Assembly (NCBI GenBank): GCA_933822405.4
Contig: CAKOGP040001781.1
Coordinates: 78,800-142,799 of the forward strand
Source: Cylindrotheca closterium
Taxonomy: Eukaryota; Bacillariophyta; Bacillariophyceae; Bacillariales; Bacillariaceae
Direction: 5' to 3'
Length of the DNA: 64,000 bases
Positions within the stretch are counted from its first letter, which is position 1. Every line of letters starts with the position of its first letter. A model generated the notes under the pieces. It was not told the DNA's origin. It saw only the letters and a program-made list of their open reading frames with translations, and made no database searches. Positions 18,886 through 31,397 of the stretch are shown here, one piece after another. Both the position numbers and the translations under genes were made by a program.

Positions 18886-21800
18886 TTAGTTAGCGCCAAT
18901 TTCACAACTTTCTGTGACTTCATGTGGTTCACAACTCTCTGTGATTTCTAAAGGTTTGTGCTGCTCGGTCTGGTCTTCCAGTTGCTTTGCCTTCCCATGG
19001 GCACCCCAGTCTCTGTAGTATCGAACAGCTTCCCTCCATCGATACATGGCTTCCCCCTCGTCGTTTCGGACTATCATCAAAAAGTCAGCATAGCGTTCAT
19101 TGAAAAGCGCGGCATGATTCAAGTAACCACAACGTGCTACTGTCACGATTGCTTTTGAATAGCTGTCTTCCGCTTCGTCATATTTCTTACTGAGCGCAAA
19201 TTCCTCAGCATTCAGAAAGGTTACAAAATGAGAGACATTGGGATTCCCTGCTTTTTGCCACTGGGTGATCTTCTTTCGGATCTTGCGGGCTGCACGCTTA
19301 TATTTTCGTTTCTTGTTTTTTTGGGCCACGGCATACAGTGCGACACCACGATGAAAGGTTTCCAGCATAATACTATAGAAACCAGGGAAGCATTTCTCAT
19401 AGACAGTATCACCTTTGACTGCCCGCTGTGCCAGCTTTTCAATGTCATAAAATACCATTAACTCCCCAGTAGCAAGATGGACGCATCCCTCGTAAATGTT
19501 GTTTCGCAGACTATGATCCTCAGGTTTGAAGATCGTCCCTTCCAATTTGGTCGGATCGCCTTCTTGTGGCGTGGCCAGTTTGGTAATCATTTGCCAGTAG
19601 ACAGAGAAAACCAAAGCCGGACCTGCCTCCGACACATCTCTCATCTGAGCGTATGCTTGAGCGCATGTCTCCAAGATTCGATCCAATGGTTTGCCCAAAT
19701 CAAAAGGAAGCTGGATATTCGAAGACAGCAAATTCCACATTGCAAACAAGGTCTGAAAGAAATGTCAAGCAGGAAGCGGGTTAGATGGATACAGCCTGTA
19801 TCGTGGCAACCCAGTTGTTCGTGTGAACCTACCTCGCCCGTTTTCATTCCAGTAATGTAGGCATCTTCTAACGGATGGATACACTGGTGTATGGGAGTCG
19901 TCCAAGTGAGCCCATATGCGTAGGCGATGTGCTCTGTCTCAGTCGCCCGGGTTTTGCCAACCATCCGTTGCATCGCCAGTGCCACCTGACAGAGGTTTCT
20001 TGAAGTCTCATAGTCTTGCAACAGAATCAAGGAAAAGCCACCAACTGAGGCAAAGTGACATCCAGAAAACTCACTCATTCCGTTCTTGAGAGTGAACTGG
20101 AAAATTGATGGACAAGTCAGGATGCGATACGCAAGAGAACTTAGGGGATGCAATGAAATTTTGGACTTACCTCCACCAGCTTACAGGTGCATAGAACCGA
20201 CAGAAATAATTTCTCCACAAAATAAGCTGAATAGAAGATGCGAGAAATAATACTCGCAATTGCCAAGTCGTTTGGATCAGTCATGATGCCGATATTCTCA
20301 TAGAAATCAGTGGGTTTCTTCTTCAAGGTTTGAATGGTACGAACAAGGGACGAGACAGCCTGGATTGGCACCGTAGTTCGGCTCCAAAGCAATTTATATC
20401 CCATATCTTTCAGTAGATCCTGGCAATAGTCAATCGCACTATTGAACTTGAGCTCTACCGAGAACATTAATCTTGCTTTGACCATGCGCAACGGCAAAAC
20501 ATCTGTCAATGGCCAGTCTCTCTGCGAAAAGACTTCCTTACAGTATTCATTCGCCTCTTCGTATCGACCTAGTGCCAGTTCCATCTGGGCACCAAGTGTG
20601 TACAGTTCTAACGACATTTCAGATCCGACCGTCCACTTGTCACTAGGAAGCATCGCAATCCCTTTTGCAGAATATTTAGCTGCTGACTCAAAAGCAGACA
20701 AGTTGCGAGCCTTGTTAGCTGCCCGAAGGTTCAGAGCGGCGTAGTCAAGCGATCTCTTCCCAGAACTCCTATTGAGCAAATCGACTACACTGAATAGTTC
20801 GTCCTCTAGTTGCTTTTCTGGAAGTGCCATCAGAAGGGCACGGCCAATTTCAAACTGGAAAGAGGTTCTTTGTGCTTCTTCTAGTGCCAAGGCTGCTTCT
20901 TGAACTTTATCGTGAGCCCATCTGTAGTTGTTCAGACCACACAATTCAATCAGCATTTCATTTTCCAACGTCATGAGCATAGTAGTGACCATCTCATCCG
21001 ATGTGTCCGTTGAGGAATCGTGTGGAGTGTTCTGCCACACAATGGTCAAGGTTGGGGAAGTGAAATCTGGACCAAGGCAGGCTGCCTGTTGTAGTAGGAG
21101 CTGTGCATCTTCCGCCATTTTCCTTATTCGAACTTGCACCAATTCCACAACGTTGGCAGAGGAAACTGTAGCATTTTCAATCTCGTTCAAATTCCAGGTC
21201 CACTTGAGGAGACCTATAATCATAGCGCAAATGCATGAGATCTGTGATATCCAGAGATATCCTTGTGCGTTTCAGAGGAAGGACTTCCCATGTCACTTAC
21301 CAAGATTGTATGTCACCAGATTTTCACGTTCCAGCATGGACATGAACTCGATAAAGAAATGGGGATTACCCATAGTTCGTTTCATACATAATTCTGCCAA
21401 TTCAATAGTTTTCTCCGGATTGTCCATAGACATCATCGCCAAGATCATCTCATTGATGTCCTCCACCTTACAACAGTCTAATTCGATTTCTGTAAAGTTG
21501 AATTTGAAGCCAGAAGACATTTCTTGGAGTGACCGAATACCTTTTCCAAGAATGCTGTCTTCGCTAACTTCATTCGATCGGTAGCACCCAATAATCATTA
21601 GTGGGTTAAGGTTCTGAACATCCGAGATTAGATCGATTATCAGATCAAGAGACGCGATGTCAACCCATTGAAGGTCGTCTAGCAATATAATCAAAGGGGC
21701 GAAATAGGAAGTCAAGATGCGTGTGAGCGCCCGAAAACTGTATGTCCATCGATCTTGCATGTTATCGATGTCCCCTTTCAAACTGAGTTTGGATGCTATG

Positions 21801-22540
21801 GACTTTCTGGGCGTCAATACAACCCCTTCCATTTCGGGAATGAGGCGGATCAAGGATCCCACATCGCCGCCCAGCACCTCGCAGATGTCTCGTCCAATTT
21901 GTGTTTCCATTTCTCCGCCTCTGGACTTTATTTCTCGAAAGATTTGACCAAATGCCTTGGCGATACTCGAATACGGCTGATCCATACTAATGTTCAAGTC
22001 AATTTTTCCTTCCACCAACAGCCCCGAGTCGGTAGTAGCTACCTCATCCTTCAGAACCATTGCCAAGGATGATTTCCCAACGCCACTAGGTCCGCTGATG
22101 AAGACCAACTCTTTTTGACCCTGAATTTTGGACTTTCTTGCGGCATACGATTTGCGGTTCCGTGGTGCTGTGTTGCCCCCTTCTTGTATGTATTCAGGTT
22201 CCTCTTCGATCATATTCAGCCTATTCATCATACTCCTGTAGCAATTTTTTAAGGCTGCTGCTTCCTGCTCTCGTCCAACAAGGCCCAAATTTTGTATCTT
22301 GAGCTTATTGATAGTGAGTTCGGAGAGGCGCAGTTGTGCTGCCTTGCTGAGCCCACCTGATTTTCGAACCAACTTGAGCTCTGAACTCTTTCTACAATCT
22401 CTTGGAGCCATACTGAAGGATATCTTACTTGACTTTTGGTGCAAACCACCAGCGAAGGAAGTCTCTCGATAGTTATTCACGGGCGGTTGGGATGGCTCGG
22501 ACGCCGCCGCTTTTGAATTATTCGGAGTTGATACTTTCAT
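18886..22540 (-). CDS. STAND/AAA-type ATPase with TPR-like helical C-terminus
   Basis: Four exons on the minus strand: 22540-21301, 21213-20171, 20096-19833 and 19752-18886. Introns of 87, 74 and 80 nt have GTAAGT/GTAAGT/GTAGGT donors and phases 1, 0 and 0; the sum is an exact open frame of 1137 aa. The start is the first ATG in frame; the open frame continues upstream to 22612 without ATG. Residues 65-420 are an AAA_16-type P-loop domain: G-L-V-G-R-E near 80, Walker A G-P-S-G-V-G-K-S-S near 150, and Walker B L-I-I-L-L-D-D-L-Q-W-V-D near 285. The rest is helical repeat sequence with S-L-K-N-G-type and Y-R-W-R-E-A motifs as in ATPases of bacterial PknK and cyclase-linked regulators. No effector domain is attached, so it is probably a signalling scaffold. 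The C-terminus ends in a doubled E-V-T-E-S-C-E-like motif. Confidence 0.85.
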
Positions 22541-23339
22541 TGCTTGTTGAGTGACTGTTGATTTCCACACATGCAATTTGCAAGAACAATCTCCTGTGCA
22601 GAGTGCAATCAAAATACCGCATGATTTGAAATCACGTACGATAGGATGTCGCCAAAATTGACTAAAATTTGAAAATGGGCATAGATGTTTTGTCGCAGGT
22701 TCTCATAAAAGGTATTTTCGTTAAGTACTAAAACAAACGGTCAATAATATCGCAGAATCTTCGACTAACATGAATCACCACCAGCTTCTAATAAGCTCTC
22801 CTGTCACTATGACGCTACTGTATGTGTGATGCTCATCATCATCATCATCATAGCAAAAGCAAAAGCAAAAGCAAATTTAATTATAAGACACTTCAAGTCC
22901 ATGAATGACACATTGAATTGCTGTCGTCTTGAGGAGGATCGATGCTAGTTTTTAGTTGCCTGATGAAGCAAGTCCTCTCGGCTTTCGTGCACATAGCAAT
23001 AGATTACCCAGGAATGCCAGGGTCCAATCAAACAGCCCAGATGGTGGTCCTTCACCTACAGTACTTCTAACATAGATGTTGTGGCATCTTATCGTCACAG
23101 TTGGGCCCTAAGACGGTAAGGAAGGAGTTTGTAGTCTGTCTGGTCGTACGATCTACCGTATTTTGTCAACCTTTCGAAGAAGGTCTTCGTCATGCATGCG
23201 CAAATTGTGCGCGCGACCACAACGAACTCCTCACTCCTCGCCGTCCGCACCTTCAAGGCCTTACCGGCGTCCGTCAGAGACACATCATTTGGTTTCCATT
23301 CCAACGACAAACATTTTCATTTTTTGTCACCTACCAAAT
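22541..23339. promoter_or_regulatory. Shared upstream region of the ATPase and BFR1 genes
   Basis: 800 bp between divergent starts. It contains a CAT microsatellite followed by four AGCAAA hexamers (22852-22875) and TACAGTA-type elements at 22816 and 23057. A pyrimidine-rich leader precedes the BFR1 start. Confidence 0.4.
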
Positions 23340-25113
23340 ATGGCGTCGGAGGAACCCAAAACAGCTCCTTCAGAAGAAGCTCCTGTTTCCGACAGCAAGC
23401 CCGCTGAAAACAACGAGAATGGTGGAAAGAAGAACAATGGAAAGAAAGGACAACGCGACGAGCGCCCCATCGAAGAGCTGTATGATCTTTCCAAACCAAT
23501 TCCTGGGGTGAGTGTTTTAGTCCTATGGGTCGTGTCGGTGTCCTCCTAGAATTCTACGGTGGTTTTGTACTGGTTCCCAATTTTTTGAAGTTTCACGAGT
23601 GCATTGTTGTATGATGACGATGATGTGAGTTTTTAATCTCTTTCTCATATTCTCTCTGTTTGCTATTTCTTGCACGTTACAATGGTACCCCATCCAACAG
23701 GTTGACAGACCTGACAAGGCCAAGTTCGACAAGGAATTTGCTGAAATCGATGCCAGATTCGAACTGAAGAGAAACGAGAAGCGCAAAGTCCAACAAAAGA
23801 TCGATGCTTCTCGCAACAACGGCAAGGGCAGTGAGATTGGCAAACACCGTGAAGCCCTGAAGACTCTGCGTAACAAGAAGCAAATTCTTATCAACGAAAA
23901 GAAGGTCATCCGCTCCGAATTGGACAGCCTTAAGGCTGCTGGAGACAAGCTTTCCCAAGAACGTAAGGATACCCGTTCCGCTGTCAAGTTTGGCACTGTT
24001 GAAGAAATTGACAAAGAAATCAAAAATTTGTCAAGGCGCCAGGAGACTACTTCCATGAGTCTGGGCGAAGAAAAGAAATTGATCAAGGAATTGGATGCCC
24101 TCAAGGCCAGCAAGGATAAGATCAAGTCTTTGAAGGACAAAGAACTTGACTTTGAAGGCGTCAAGCTGAAGCGCAATGCCATCAACACCAACATCAAGGC
24201 CAAGGATAAGGAAATCGATGCTGTCGCCAAAGAGATGGATGTTGTCGGCTCGAAGATTAAGGAATTGTCTGAGAAGCATACCGACAAAAAGGGTGAAGTG
24301 GATACGCTATTCAAGGACCGAGAACGCTTGAACAAGGAGATCAAGGACATCCTCAGTGAGAAGGATGCCCTTCGCGATGCCTTCCGTGAAAAGAGCAACA
24401 ATTGGTATAACTTCCAACGCGCAGTCAAGGCTCGCAAAAAGATTGAATACGATGAAGAAAAGAAACAGCGCGACGAAGAGCACAAAGCCTACTTGAAAAA
24501 GATGGAAGAGGAAGAACTCAAGAAGGTTCCTTACGAAGAAGAACAAGGTTTGTGCGAATACCTCGCCGATTACTTGGAGCGCACTTACTTGGGCGGAACT
24601 TCCACCAAGGACGAAGAAGCCAAGAAGGAGGACGTCATTGCCGTCAAGGACGATCCATTCGCCGGTTTCAAGCCCGTTAGCAAGAAGGATGAGGAGGAGG
24701 AATTCATGTCCAAGGGCAAGGGAAAGAAGAAGCGTCAACGTCAACAAAAGAAGGATGTTGCTGCTCCTTTCACCCTCAACCTCGATTCCTTTGAGCAATT
24801 CGGTTTGATTGGTATGTCCCCACCCACCAAACTTGGTGAAGTCGAAGGCTCAGTCAAGGCACTTCGCGAAAAGAAGGAATGGTTCAAGAACCAACCACGG
24901 GGATCAGTTCCAACTGCCAAGGATATTCGCAAGCAAAACGAAAAGGCTGCTTCAAAGCTGCGGCAAAGCTCTGGCCCTTCCAAGGGAGCTGCACCCAAGG
25001 GTAAATTCAACTTGTCCAGTGAAGACTTTGCTCCTCTCGGCAAGGGATCCAGCACCGCTGCAGAAGACAAGTCATCTTGGGGCCAAAAGCCTGCTGCTGA
25101 GGAATCATCCTAG
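23340..25113 (+). CDS. BFR1: BFR1-family nuclear segregation / mRNP protein
   Basis: Two exons, 23340-23507 and 23701-25113; the 193-nt intron (GTGAGT...CAACAG) is in phase 0. Product 526 aa, close to the yeast family length of about 470. After an acidic, Lys-rich N-terminus, residues 57-330 form an almost uninterrupted charged coiled coil (D-K-E-I-K-N-L-S-R, K-S-N-N-W-Y-N-F-Q-R), the family hallmark. The C-terminal third has a K-K-K-R-Q-R-Q-Q basic patch and Lys/Ala-rich low complexity, and closes with an F-N-L-S-S-E-D-F-A-P-L segment. Yeast Bfr1 associates with polysomal mRNPs at the ER and affects secretion and ploidy. Codon use is strongly Lys-AAG biased, suggesting high expression. The antisense 320-codon frame over this gene is a shadow. 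Confidence 0.9.
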
Positions 25114-26841
25114 ATTGAATCGGTCGCAGAGACTTCAAACTGCTTGGTAGCAAGGGAAGGAAATGTCATACATTCCTGTTTGCTCGCAGTTTGCTTCCAT
25201 ACATCACACGTTGTTCAACTCCACACTATCACAATCACATGTCACCATCATATCCAAATCCGTACACACTATCACACGTTTGTCTCCGTTCCGTGTCGAA
25301 GCTAAATCACATTAATAAAACCGGACCTATCATTCCCAATCACCTTCCAACACTCTCGTAGCTCCATTTCTTGGAATCAACCAAGGAATCAACCTCCTCT
25401 CCGTACACGCACATACAGTAGGCGGGGTGAGTCGAGAGCGGCTAATTTAGTGTTTACATGTCATCCTCTCATCATCACCCACACCATAACGGACATCATC
25501 ACCCATCATGGAAAAATGAGGATTCTCATAAACTTCGAGATAGACGACGCCGTTCCAGTATCCTATGATCCTATTGGAGAAATAGCGTTTTCATTTTTTG
25601 GGGGTGCGAATGAACCAGGATTGATGAAGTTATGAGGAGCTGAAAACGTCAATTTTTGGCCTGAATGTCACTACTTTCCAGAAACGAATCTCGACATGAT
25701 AATCGTACAGATGAAGAGCGATAATGGAAGGTGCATATTTTCCTTGGATTGAAGATTGCACAGATGCACTCTTGGCTTAGAAAGATGGAGAATTGACGGA
25801 GATATCGGCGTCGGTGTCGTACAAGAAGTCGATGCGAAACAGACCTTCATTTCTGCCGTCACCGTATTGTTACGATTCTCATCACGTTATGTTCATTTAT
25901 CGATTGAGTCGATTTCGTAGTCGAGTCAGTCAGATCAGATCAGATCAGATCCGATCCGATCCGATCAGATCAGATCAGTCAATCGATCATCCATCATTGC
26001 ATCCATATCCATCATCGAATCATAGAATCATCGAATCATGCATCATCAACAATCATCGTCATCTCAAAGAGCGGACCCCTTCCGTGTGCCAAGCTTTGGA
26101 CGAGACAATCAATTATCAAGAATGGAATCAATCGCCTGTTTCGGTTCTAACAGAAGACCAGCTACGGTCAAGATGATGGTACATGGTGCTTCATTTCAAG
26201 GCAGCATTTAGGAATCGTCCAAGAGAAGCTCTGGGATGCTTCGGTACGGTGGTTGGAGGAAAGCGCAATGGAAACGTACATTGAAGTCTACTTTATTTCA
26301 GGACAATGTTGCTCTATGAAATGTATGATTCTACGCTTTTAACTTGTGGGAGGACACTGTACTCGAAGAAGGAACGATCCTGCTTTGATCCTTCAGCAAA
26401 GACACTTGCAAAAAATGAAAAAACCATTGAAAAATCAAACAATACGAGGATGAAGGAATACCTTCATGTGTAGCCCAACGCATTTTCGAATAGCACTAAT
26501 AATCAATAGCAAGTTTTCACTCGGACAGATTAAAAATTATCTCATTATATGTCCTATATTATAATAATATTATTATTAATATCATCTCTGTTCCTAGGCC
26601 AGCTTCTTATCATCCAAAGATAATGATTCTTGAAAAGAGCTAAAACAGGCCTGATTGGGGTTGGATCGATTTTGAATTTGAATCCAAAACACATACAACA
26701 ATGGGCTGGTACGAAAGCTACGCGGAACTACGTGGAATTTGAAAAAACACGGAGGCACGGAGTAAACTTGGAGGCAAATTTGAGATTTTGGCGATCCGTG
26801 TGAAAGTTGTATCTCCAACCGCATCATCTCATGATTTCAGA
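25114..26841. other. 1.7-kb spacer with simple repeats
   Basis: No gene recognised. It contains the pentanucleotide array at 25931-25980, several ATC-rich tracts up to 26060, and an AT-rich TTATTA segment at 26556-26585. Frames up to 127 codons are low-complexity translations of the repeats. Confidence 0.5.
25931..25980. repeat. Pentanucleotide array CAGAT/CCGAT
   Basis: Ten 5-nt units in blocks: four CAGAT, three CCGAT, three CAGAT (last unit altered). GATC recurs every five bases. Confidence 0.9.
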
Positions 26842-28428
26842 ATGGACTCCTTTACTACACCAACTACACCAACTACACCAACTATCAGCATGACCAGCAC
26901 TATTATCAACACTATAATATCAACAAGTAACAACAACAGCAACAAGGCAAGATCTGCAGCCCTTGCGCCCGTTCTTCGTTCTCCGAAAGTTTGGTCTTCA
27001 GTCAATCCGCGACGATCCATCAACAATGTCCGGTTTGACTTCAATCGAAACGAGACTCGGTTGTATCTTCCAGATGGGACAAGTAACAAGTCCAGCAAGA
27101 ACAAGGCCAAGCGAGCTGCTACTTCCGCCCCACCACAGTCGTTTTCAGCAGGAGATTCAGGAGAAGAGGCAACTCCCGAATTGTCAACAGGTTATTCTTT
27201 GAAGCATCCCGACAACGTTGAAGATGACGATCCAATGGATGTCGATGAGCCATTGTCTCCAGAGGCCAAGGCTCCTCTCAAGAGAATCGCTTCCACCGCT
27301 CCCTCTTTTGCAAGATCGTCCAAGCGCCGCAAATTGGATTACTTGTCCATCGTTCCCTCTGCCCCAAGCATCATTCCATGTTCGGTTCGAGAATGGTCTC
27401 AACGGGTAAACGACCGATGGACACCTCCCGGGCCTCACAAAAGAAGCCCGCCCTCTGCTTTCCTTCCTTCTTCTAGACCTACCAAGCGATCAAAGATGGA
27501 TTCGGCTATTCCAAATCCTTCCACGGAATGGACTTCAGTCAATCCACGACGATCCGCTGCACTAGATGAACTGGACGATCCAATTGGCTACCTTGTCTCG
27601 GTCAGGTTCTCCAAGCGTCGCAAGCTGAAGCAATCTACGCTTCCAACTTCAATTTCAGAATGGGCCAAACGAACGAATCAACTGTTCTCTCCTTTGCTCG
27701 CTGTCATTATTGAAGACCCAGAAGAAGAAGAAGAAGACGACGAGAGCCACATTGACTCGTCTTCTTTGGATGGATTCAACAATGATGACGCCATTGCCTC
27801 TGAAGGTGGTCCAAACATCGCCGCCTTGATGAAGGATCCTTTCCCTCTACGCTTTGATCTCGAGCAATGGAACGGTGCCATTTTCGATCTTGCCGTGATC
27901 AAGAAGAAGAGGTCGAAGGCCAAACGTCCCAAGTTGAAGAGGAAGGCAAAAGCCAAGCGACAAAACTGGACTTTCACTGCTAGCTTCTCTGTCATTGTGG
28001 AACATCCAGAGGAAGAAGAAGATGACGACGACATTGACATTGACATCGACATCGACATCGACATTGACATCGACTCTGGTGAATCAAGCTTCCTTACCTT
28101 GGCCGAGGATCCGATCAACGATGTCAGCAACGAGGAGATTGCAGCACCACCCAGGCAATCTGAGATCGTAGCTGAAACAGACGACGATCTTTCCATCCTT
28201 GCTACTACTGATGATGACACTAGTCATGCATCTCCAATTCTTTCTATTCCTGAAGACGGATTGGGATCTGGCTGGAGGACATCGGGCGATCGATATAGCC
28301 TTCGATTGGCCAAGCTTTTGCAAGATCAGAAGGATGCTTCTACGGCAGCTTTGGGATCTGGATTGACGGAAGAAGGAAGACGATTCAGTCGTCGTGTGGC
28401 AAACCGAAGAATAAGTGGTGCCGATTAA
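26842..28428 (+). CDS. Hypothetical low-complexity protein with repeated SVNPRRS / EW modules
   Basis: 528 aa from the first ATG of an open frame that extends to 26788. The sequence alternates Ser/Pro-rich and basic segments with acidic tracts. The motif S-S-V-N-P-R-R-S near 57 returns as T-S-V-N-P-R-R-S near 234. A module containing S-x-x-E-W-x-x-R-x-N appears twice (about 190 and 285), each after S-K-R-R-K-L; both look like degenerate duplications. An Asp-Ile run (coded by GACATT/GACATC hexamers, 28029-28076) lies near 400. Several K-R-R-K clusters suggest nuclear location. No family recognised; conservation in other diatoms would be needed to exclude a lineage-specific gene. Confidence 0.6.
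   Translation: MDSFTTPTTPTTPTISMTSTIINTIISTSNNNSNKARSAALAPVLRSPKVWSSVNPRRSINNVRFDFNRNETRLYLPDGTSNKSSKNKAKRAATSAPPQSFSAGDSGEEATPELSTGYSLKHPDNVEDDDPMDVDEPLSPEAKAPLKRIASTAPSFARSSKRRKLDYLSIVPSAPSIIPCSVREWSQRVNDRWTPPGPHKRSPPSAFLPSSRPTKRSKMDSAIPNPSTEWTSVNPRRSAALDELDDPIGYLVSVRFSKRRKLKQSTLPTSISEWAKRTNQLFSPLLAVIIEDPEEEEEDDESHIDSSSLDGFNNDDAIASEGGPNIAALMKDPFPLRFDLEQWNGAIFDLAVIKKKRSKAKRPKLKRKAKAKRQNWTFTASFSVIVEHPEEEEDDDDIDIDIDIDIDIDIDSGESSFLTLAEDPINDVSNEEIAAPPRQSEIVAETDDDLSILATTDDDTSHASPILSIPEDGLGSGWRTSGDRYSLRLAKLLQDQKDASTAALGSGLTEEGRRFSRRVANRRISGAD
28029..28076 (+). repeat. GACATT/GACATC hexamer array in coding sequence
   Basis: Eight consecutive GAC-AT(T/C) units encode an Asp-Ile run within the 26842 gene. 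Confidence 0.85.
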
Positions 28429-30534
28429 GCGTAAGTTCATTGATGTATGCATTGGATTCGGAATTCGTATTTTGCCCCTTCTTTTCTCACCTTTTATCCT
28501 TCTAGTTTATTTTTGTTTGCGATTTTTTGAAGAGACAGAGTATGATAATAGTGTGCAACAACAACACACACACCAAGAGGAGTTATATCTGAATCCACCC
28601 CATAATGTCAATTTGACATGACGACGACGAAGGCGTTACTTTGCATTTCTACTGTTTACAGGTAAGCTTGACCATATCGATTGAATATACCTTCTGTTCT
28701 ACCACCTCACCACTTTTTCCTTCCGTCCTTTTACTGATATTTGTACAGCATTTTGGGTCTGCGAGTCTGGATGATTGTATTATTTTTTTCCCTTCGTACT
28801 CTTGTTTTCTCACACTCCCTTAGGGATCCTTCGGATGGCCAGTGTTTCCTATGCGATTCTAGTGGATTGGTCACTCACTAGAGTCAAGTAGGAAGCATTG
28901 GTCTGTCGATATTATGGCTTGCTGAGTTTGGATTGCTTCCCTCCATCGTGTGTTTGGCCGCCCAAACGAATCGAATCGTTGAGTGGGACGGCGGTGGGAA
29001 TGTGGTCGAGCCGAGGCTCATAAACGCAACTGAGATTGGCAAGAACCCAGGTAGACCGGATCTCTGGAAACCAAATCATGAGCCCTCGGACCTTCAACTC
29101 TTTGATGCTGGCCTTTTGGTCGTCGAGTCAAGAGGTCCACGAGGACAGTTGGGATGGGACATGATTTGGATTGTACTCTTTGTTTCTACAGTATTTCGGA
29201 TTGGTGCACTTACAAAGCATTCATCATCATCTCATCATCATCAAGCTTGTCGAGTGGAGCTTTCTGTTATTTCGTTGGATTCAAAGGCAGCAACAACAGC
29301 ATCATCATCATCATCAAGGTCTTCTTCATTTTTTCCCTATTGGATTCGAAGGCAAACAATGTGGAAGTCTCCCCTACAGAATATCAGTATCTTTGGCCCA
29401 TCACTGTAGCTCAAACATCAAGCATGGAAGAGCAAGTGTTATCGGTTATCCGTGTGATCAGCTGTCGTTGCCATTGGCAACTTCGGTGGAGCACGTCGTC
29501 TTGCGTATGGATGGCACTGGACTGAACATCTAACAAAGGGAGCAGCGGAGTGAACCTTCAATCCACCTTACTATTTATTATACTACTACTACTACGTTGC
29601 CATGAGACTGGCATATCTGCCAACGTACAGCATTTACACCGTCGGAGTTGTTGCGGATGAGAAGATGAAAGCGTATCAACGATTGCACTGTGTCGTATTT
29701 CATTGCGGATGAGAAAGGAAGGCAAGTATTCGCTGGGCTCGTGACCCCACCTACCTATTGTTTTGTTTTGTTTTGTTTTGCAGACTCCAGATCCAGCAGA
29801 AATGAGTAACGTCGAAGTATAGTCATGTCCGTTGTCATATTCAAATTAGTTTTCCTTGTCTTTTGTTCTTGCTTTCGTAACGCTGGAATAATTCGATGCC
29901 ACTGATGCGCTCCTAACAATGAAAACAGATGCAACGGCAGGGGCAGCAGGCAAACTGCTATCGCTTCTCTCCAGCCAATATCACTTTCAAGACCATATTT
30001 TTCCTTCGCGTCAGCCAAAACCGACTCGTAAGGCTTGGGGAGTACTCCCATTGCCTCCGCCACGTGGAGCAGCTAGCAAAATATGCTGCCAAATTGCTAC
30101 CATTATTCGTGGAATGATCTTCAGGCAACATGGAAGAAGAGCAAGGTTTCAGGTCGATGTCGGTTGCAAGTGGACTAAAGGGGGCGTAGCATTTGCATCA
30201 GCTACAGTGGCCTTGTTGTTGTTGTCGTTGTTGTTGTTGTCTCCTCTTCAGAAATCGTCGTCGTTGTTGTTGCTGCTGTCTCCTCTTCAGAAATCCAGCG
30301 GTGTCTATCCATTCGATGCCAACAAAGCATACCCTTGACCAACAGACTGTTTCCAGCTATCATCGAAATAAAAATAAAAGCCATCGCATCCAAAAAGGAT
30401 ATGTCCATACTGCTTCCTGCCGTATGACGTATCCGTTTACACCATACCGGGCATGCGCCAAACGCTCCAGATCAGGGAGTGCCCGACATGCAATCAGGGA
30501 GTGCCAGTTATTCGATTATATAGCTTCAAAGAAT
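28429..30534. other. Gene-poor stretch with simple repeats and possible relics
   Basis: No confident gene. CAT/ATC runs occur at 29220-29320, a TTTTG run at 29760-29780, GTT runs at 30215-30280, and a short duplicated segment CTCCTCTTCAGAAAT near 30240 and 30280. On the minus strand, 29750-30070 includes a stretch with good protein character (V-L-P-K-P-Y-E-S-V-L-A-D-A-K, D-I-G-W-R-E-A) interrupted upstream by a stop, possibly a gene relic. A 13-nt direct repeat ATCAGGGAGTGCC lies at about 30473 and 30494. Confidence 0.35.
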
Positions 30535-30978
30535 GTCAGAAGACGGCGATACTGGTAACGATTCAGCGACTTCTGCATCCGCAGCCATCATTGGATCAGG
30601 AATAATGTGAAATCGATTCTCATTCTCCTTGATAAAGGTACCTTCAATTTCATAGTTGGCTTTTAGAATGTATTGCCGCAAATTGGAGGCGGTGGCTGGA
30701 CTCAAGACTTGCTCCACAAAGGCAACTCCGTGCCTTTCAGTTTGTTCTTTGGCTTCTTCCGGTGTCATGCTGGGTGTCACAAACAAATCTTGAATGGAGT
30801 CGGAGGAAGGCTCACAATTGGGCAAGTACAGGTGCTTCCCGATGGCATATGGAAGCGCCAAGGTAGGGCTGTGCACATAACAGAGGTAGTACAAGGATGG
30901 TTCATGATGAGGATGATGATTCTCCTGTTGTTTCTGTTTCTGTTTCTGTTTGAATTGCTTCCAAGACTCCTCGTTCAT
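30535..30978 (-). pseudogene. Truncated 2-oxoglutarate dioxygenase-like fragment
   Basis: From the ATG at 30978 the frame gives about 148 aa: a Q-K/E-H-rich start, a hydrophobic stretch, then H-G-V-A-F-V-E-Q-V-L-S-P-A-T-A-S-N-L-R and G-T-F-I-K-E-N-E-N-R-F-H-I-I-P-D-P. This resembles the N-terminus of phytanoyl-CoA-hydroxylase-like dioxygenases of stramenopiles. The frame then stops. The iron-binding H-x-D and distal His are absent from the following DNA in any frame I read. I infer a 3'-truncated relic; a short functional protein or an unplaced downstream exon is the alternative. Confidence 0.5.
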
Positions 30979-31397
30979 GATTTGAATTGGTGCGAGAGCA
31001 GTCCAACCATGCACATATTAAAATTCAACGGAGGGGAGTGTCTTGGTTGTTAATTGAGATCGTGTCGTATGAGGCCAGGTGTTGATCGGCAAATCGATCG
31101 AATTTATTCGGGATTAAAGAACGTGACTGAAATAATGGCGGGCTTCTGTGCCAAAACAATGCTTCCATTTTGGCGACCGTACCGTTCGCACGCATGCAAC
31201 AAGACAAGACAGGAGTGAACAAGCAGTGCACCGTCGGGTCTACCAATCCTTCTTCTTTTCAAGCAGTACAAACTGTTGAAGCTTAACCTCAATTGGTGAC
31301 TTCACCATCTTCAAAATTCAATATTTTCTTCGTGACGTCAACAACTGAATAAGATAACAGCGAAGACTAGCTATCAGGTACTAAATAGACCGCAACC

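Noticed and set aside
23523..24485. 320-codon open frame on the minus strand
   Set aside because: Exact antisense of the BFR1 coiled coil; Ser/Leu-rich composition is the shadow of Lys/Glu codons.
28933..29409. 158-codon plus frame in the gene-poor block
   Set aside because: Ends in Ser/His microsatellite translation and lacks homologous motifs.
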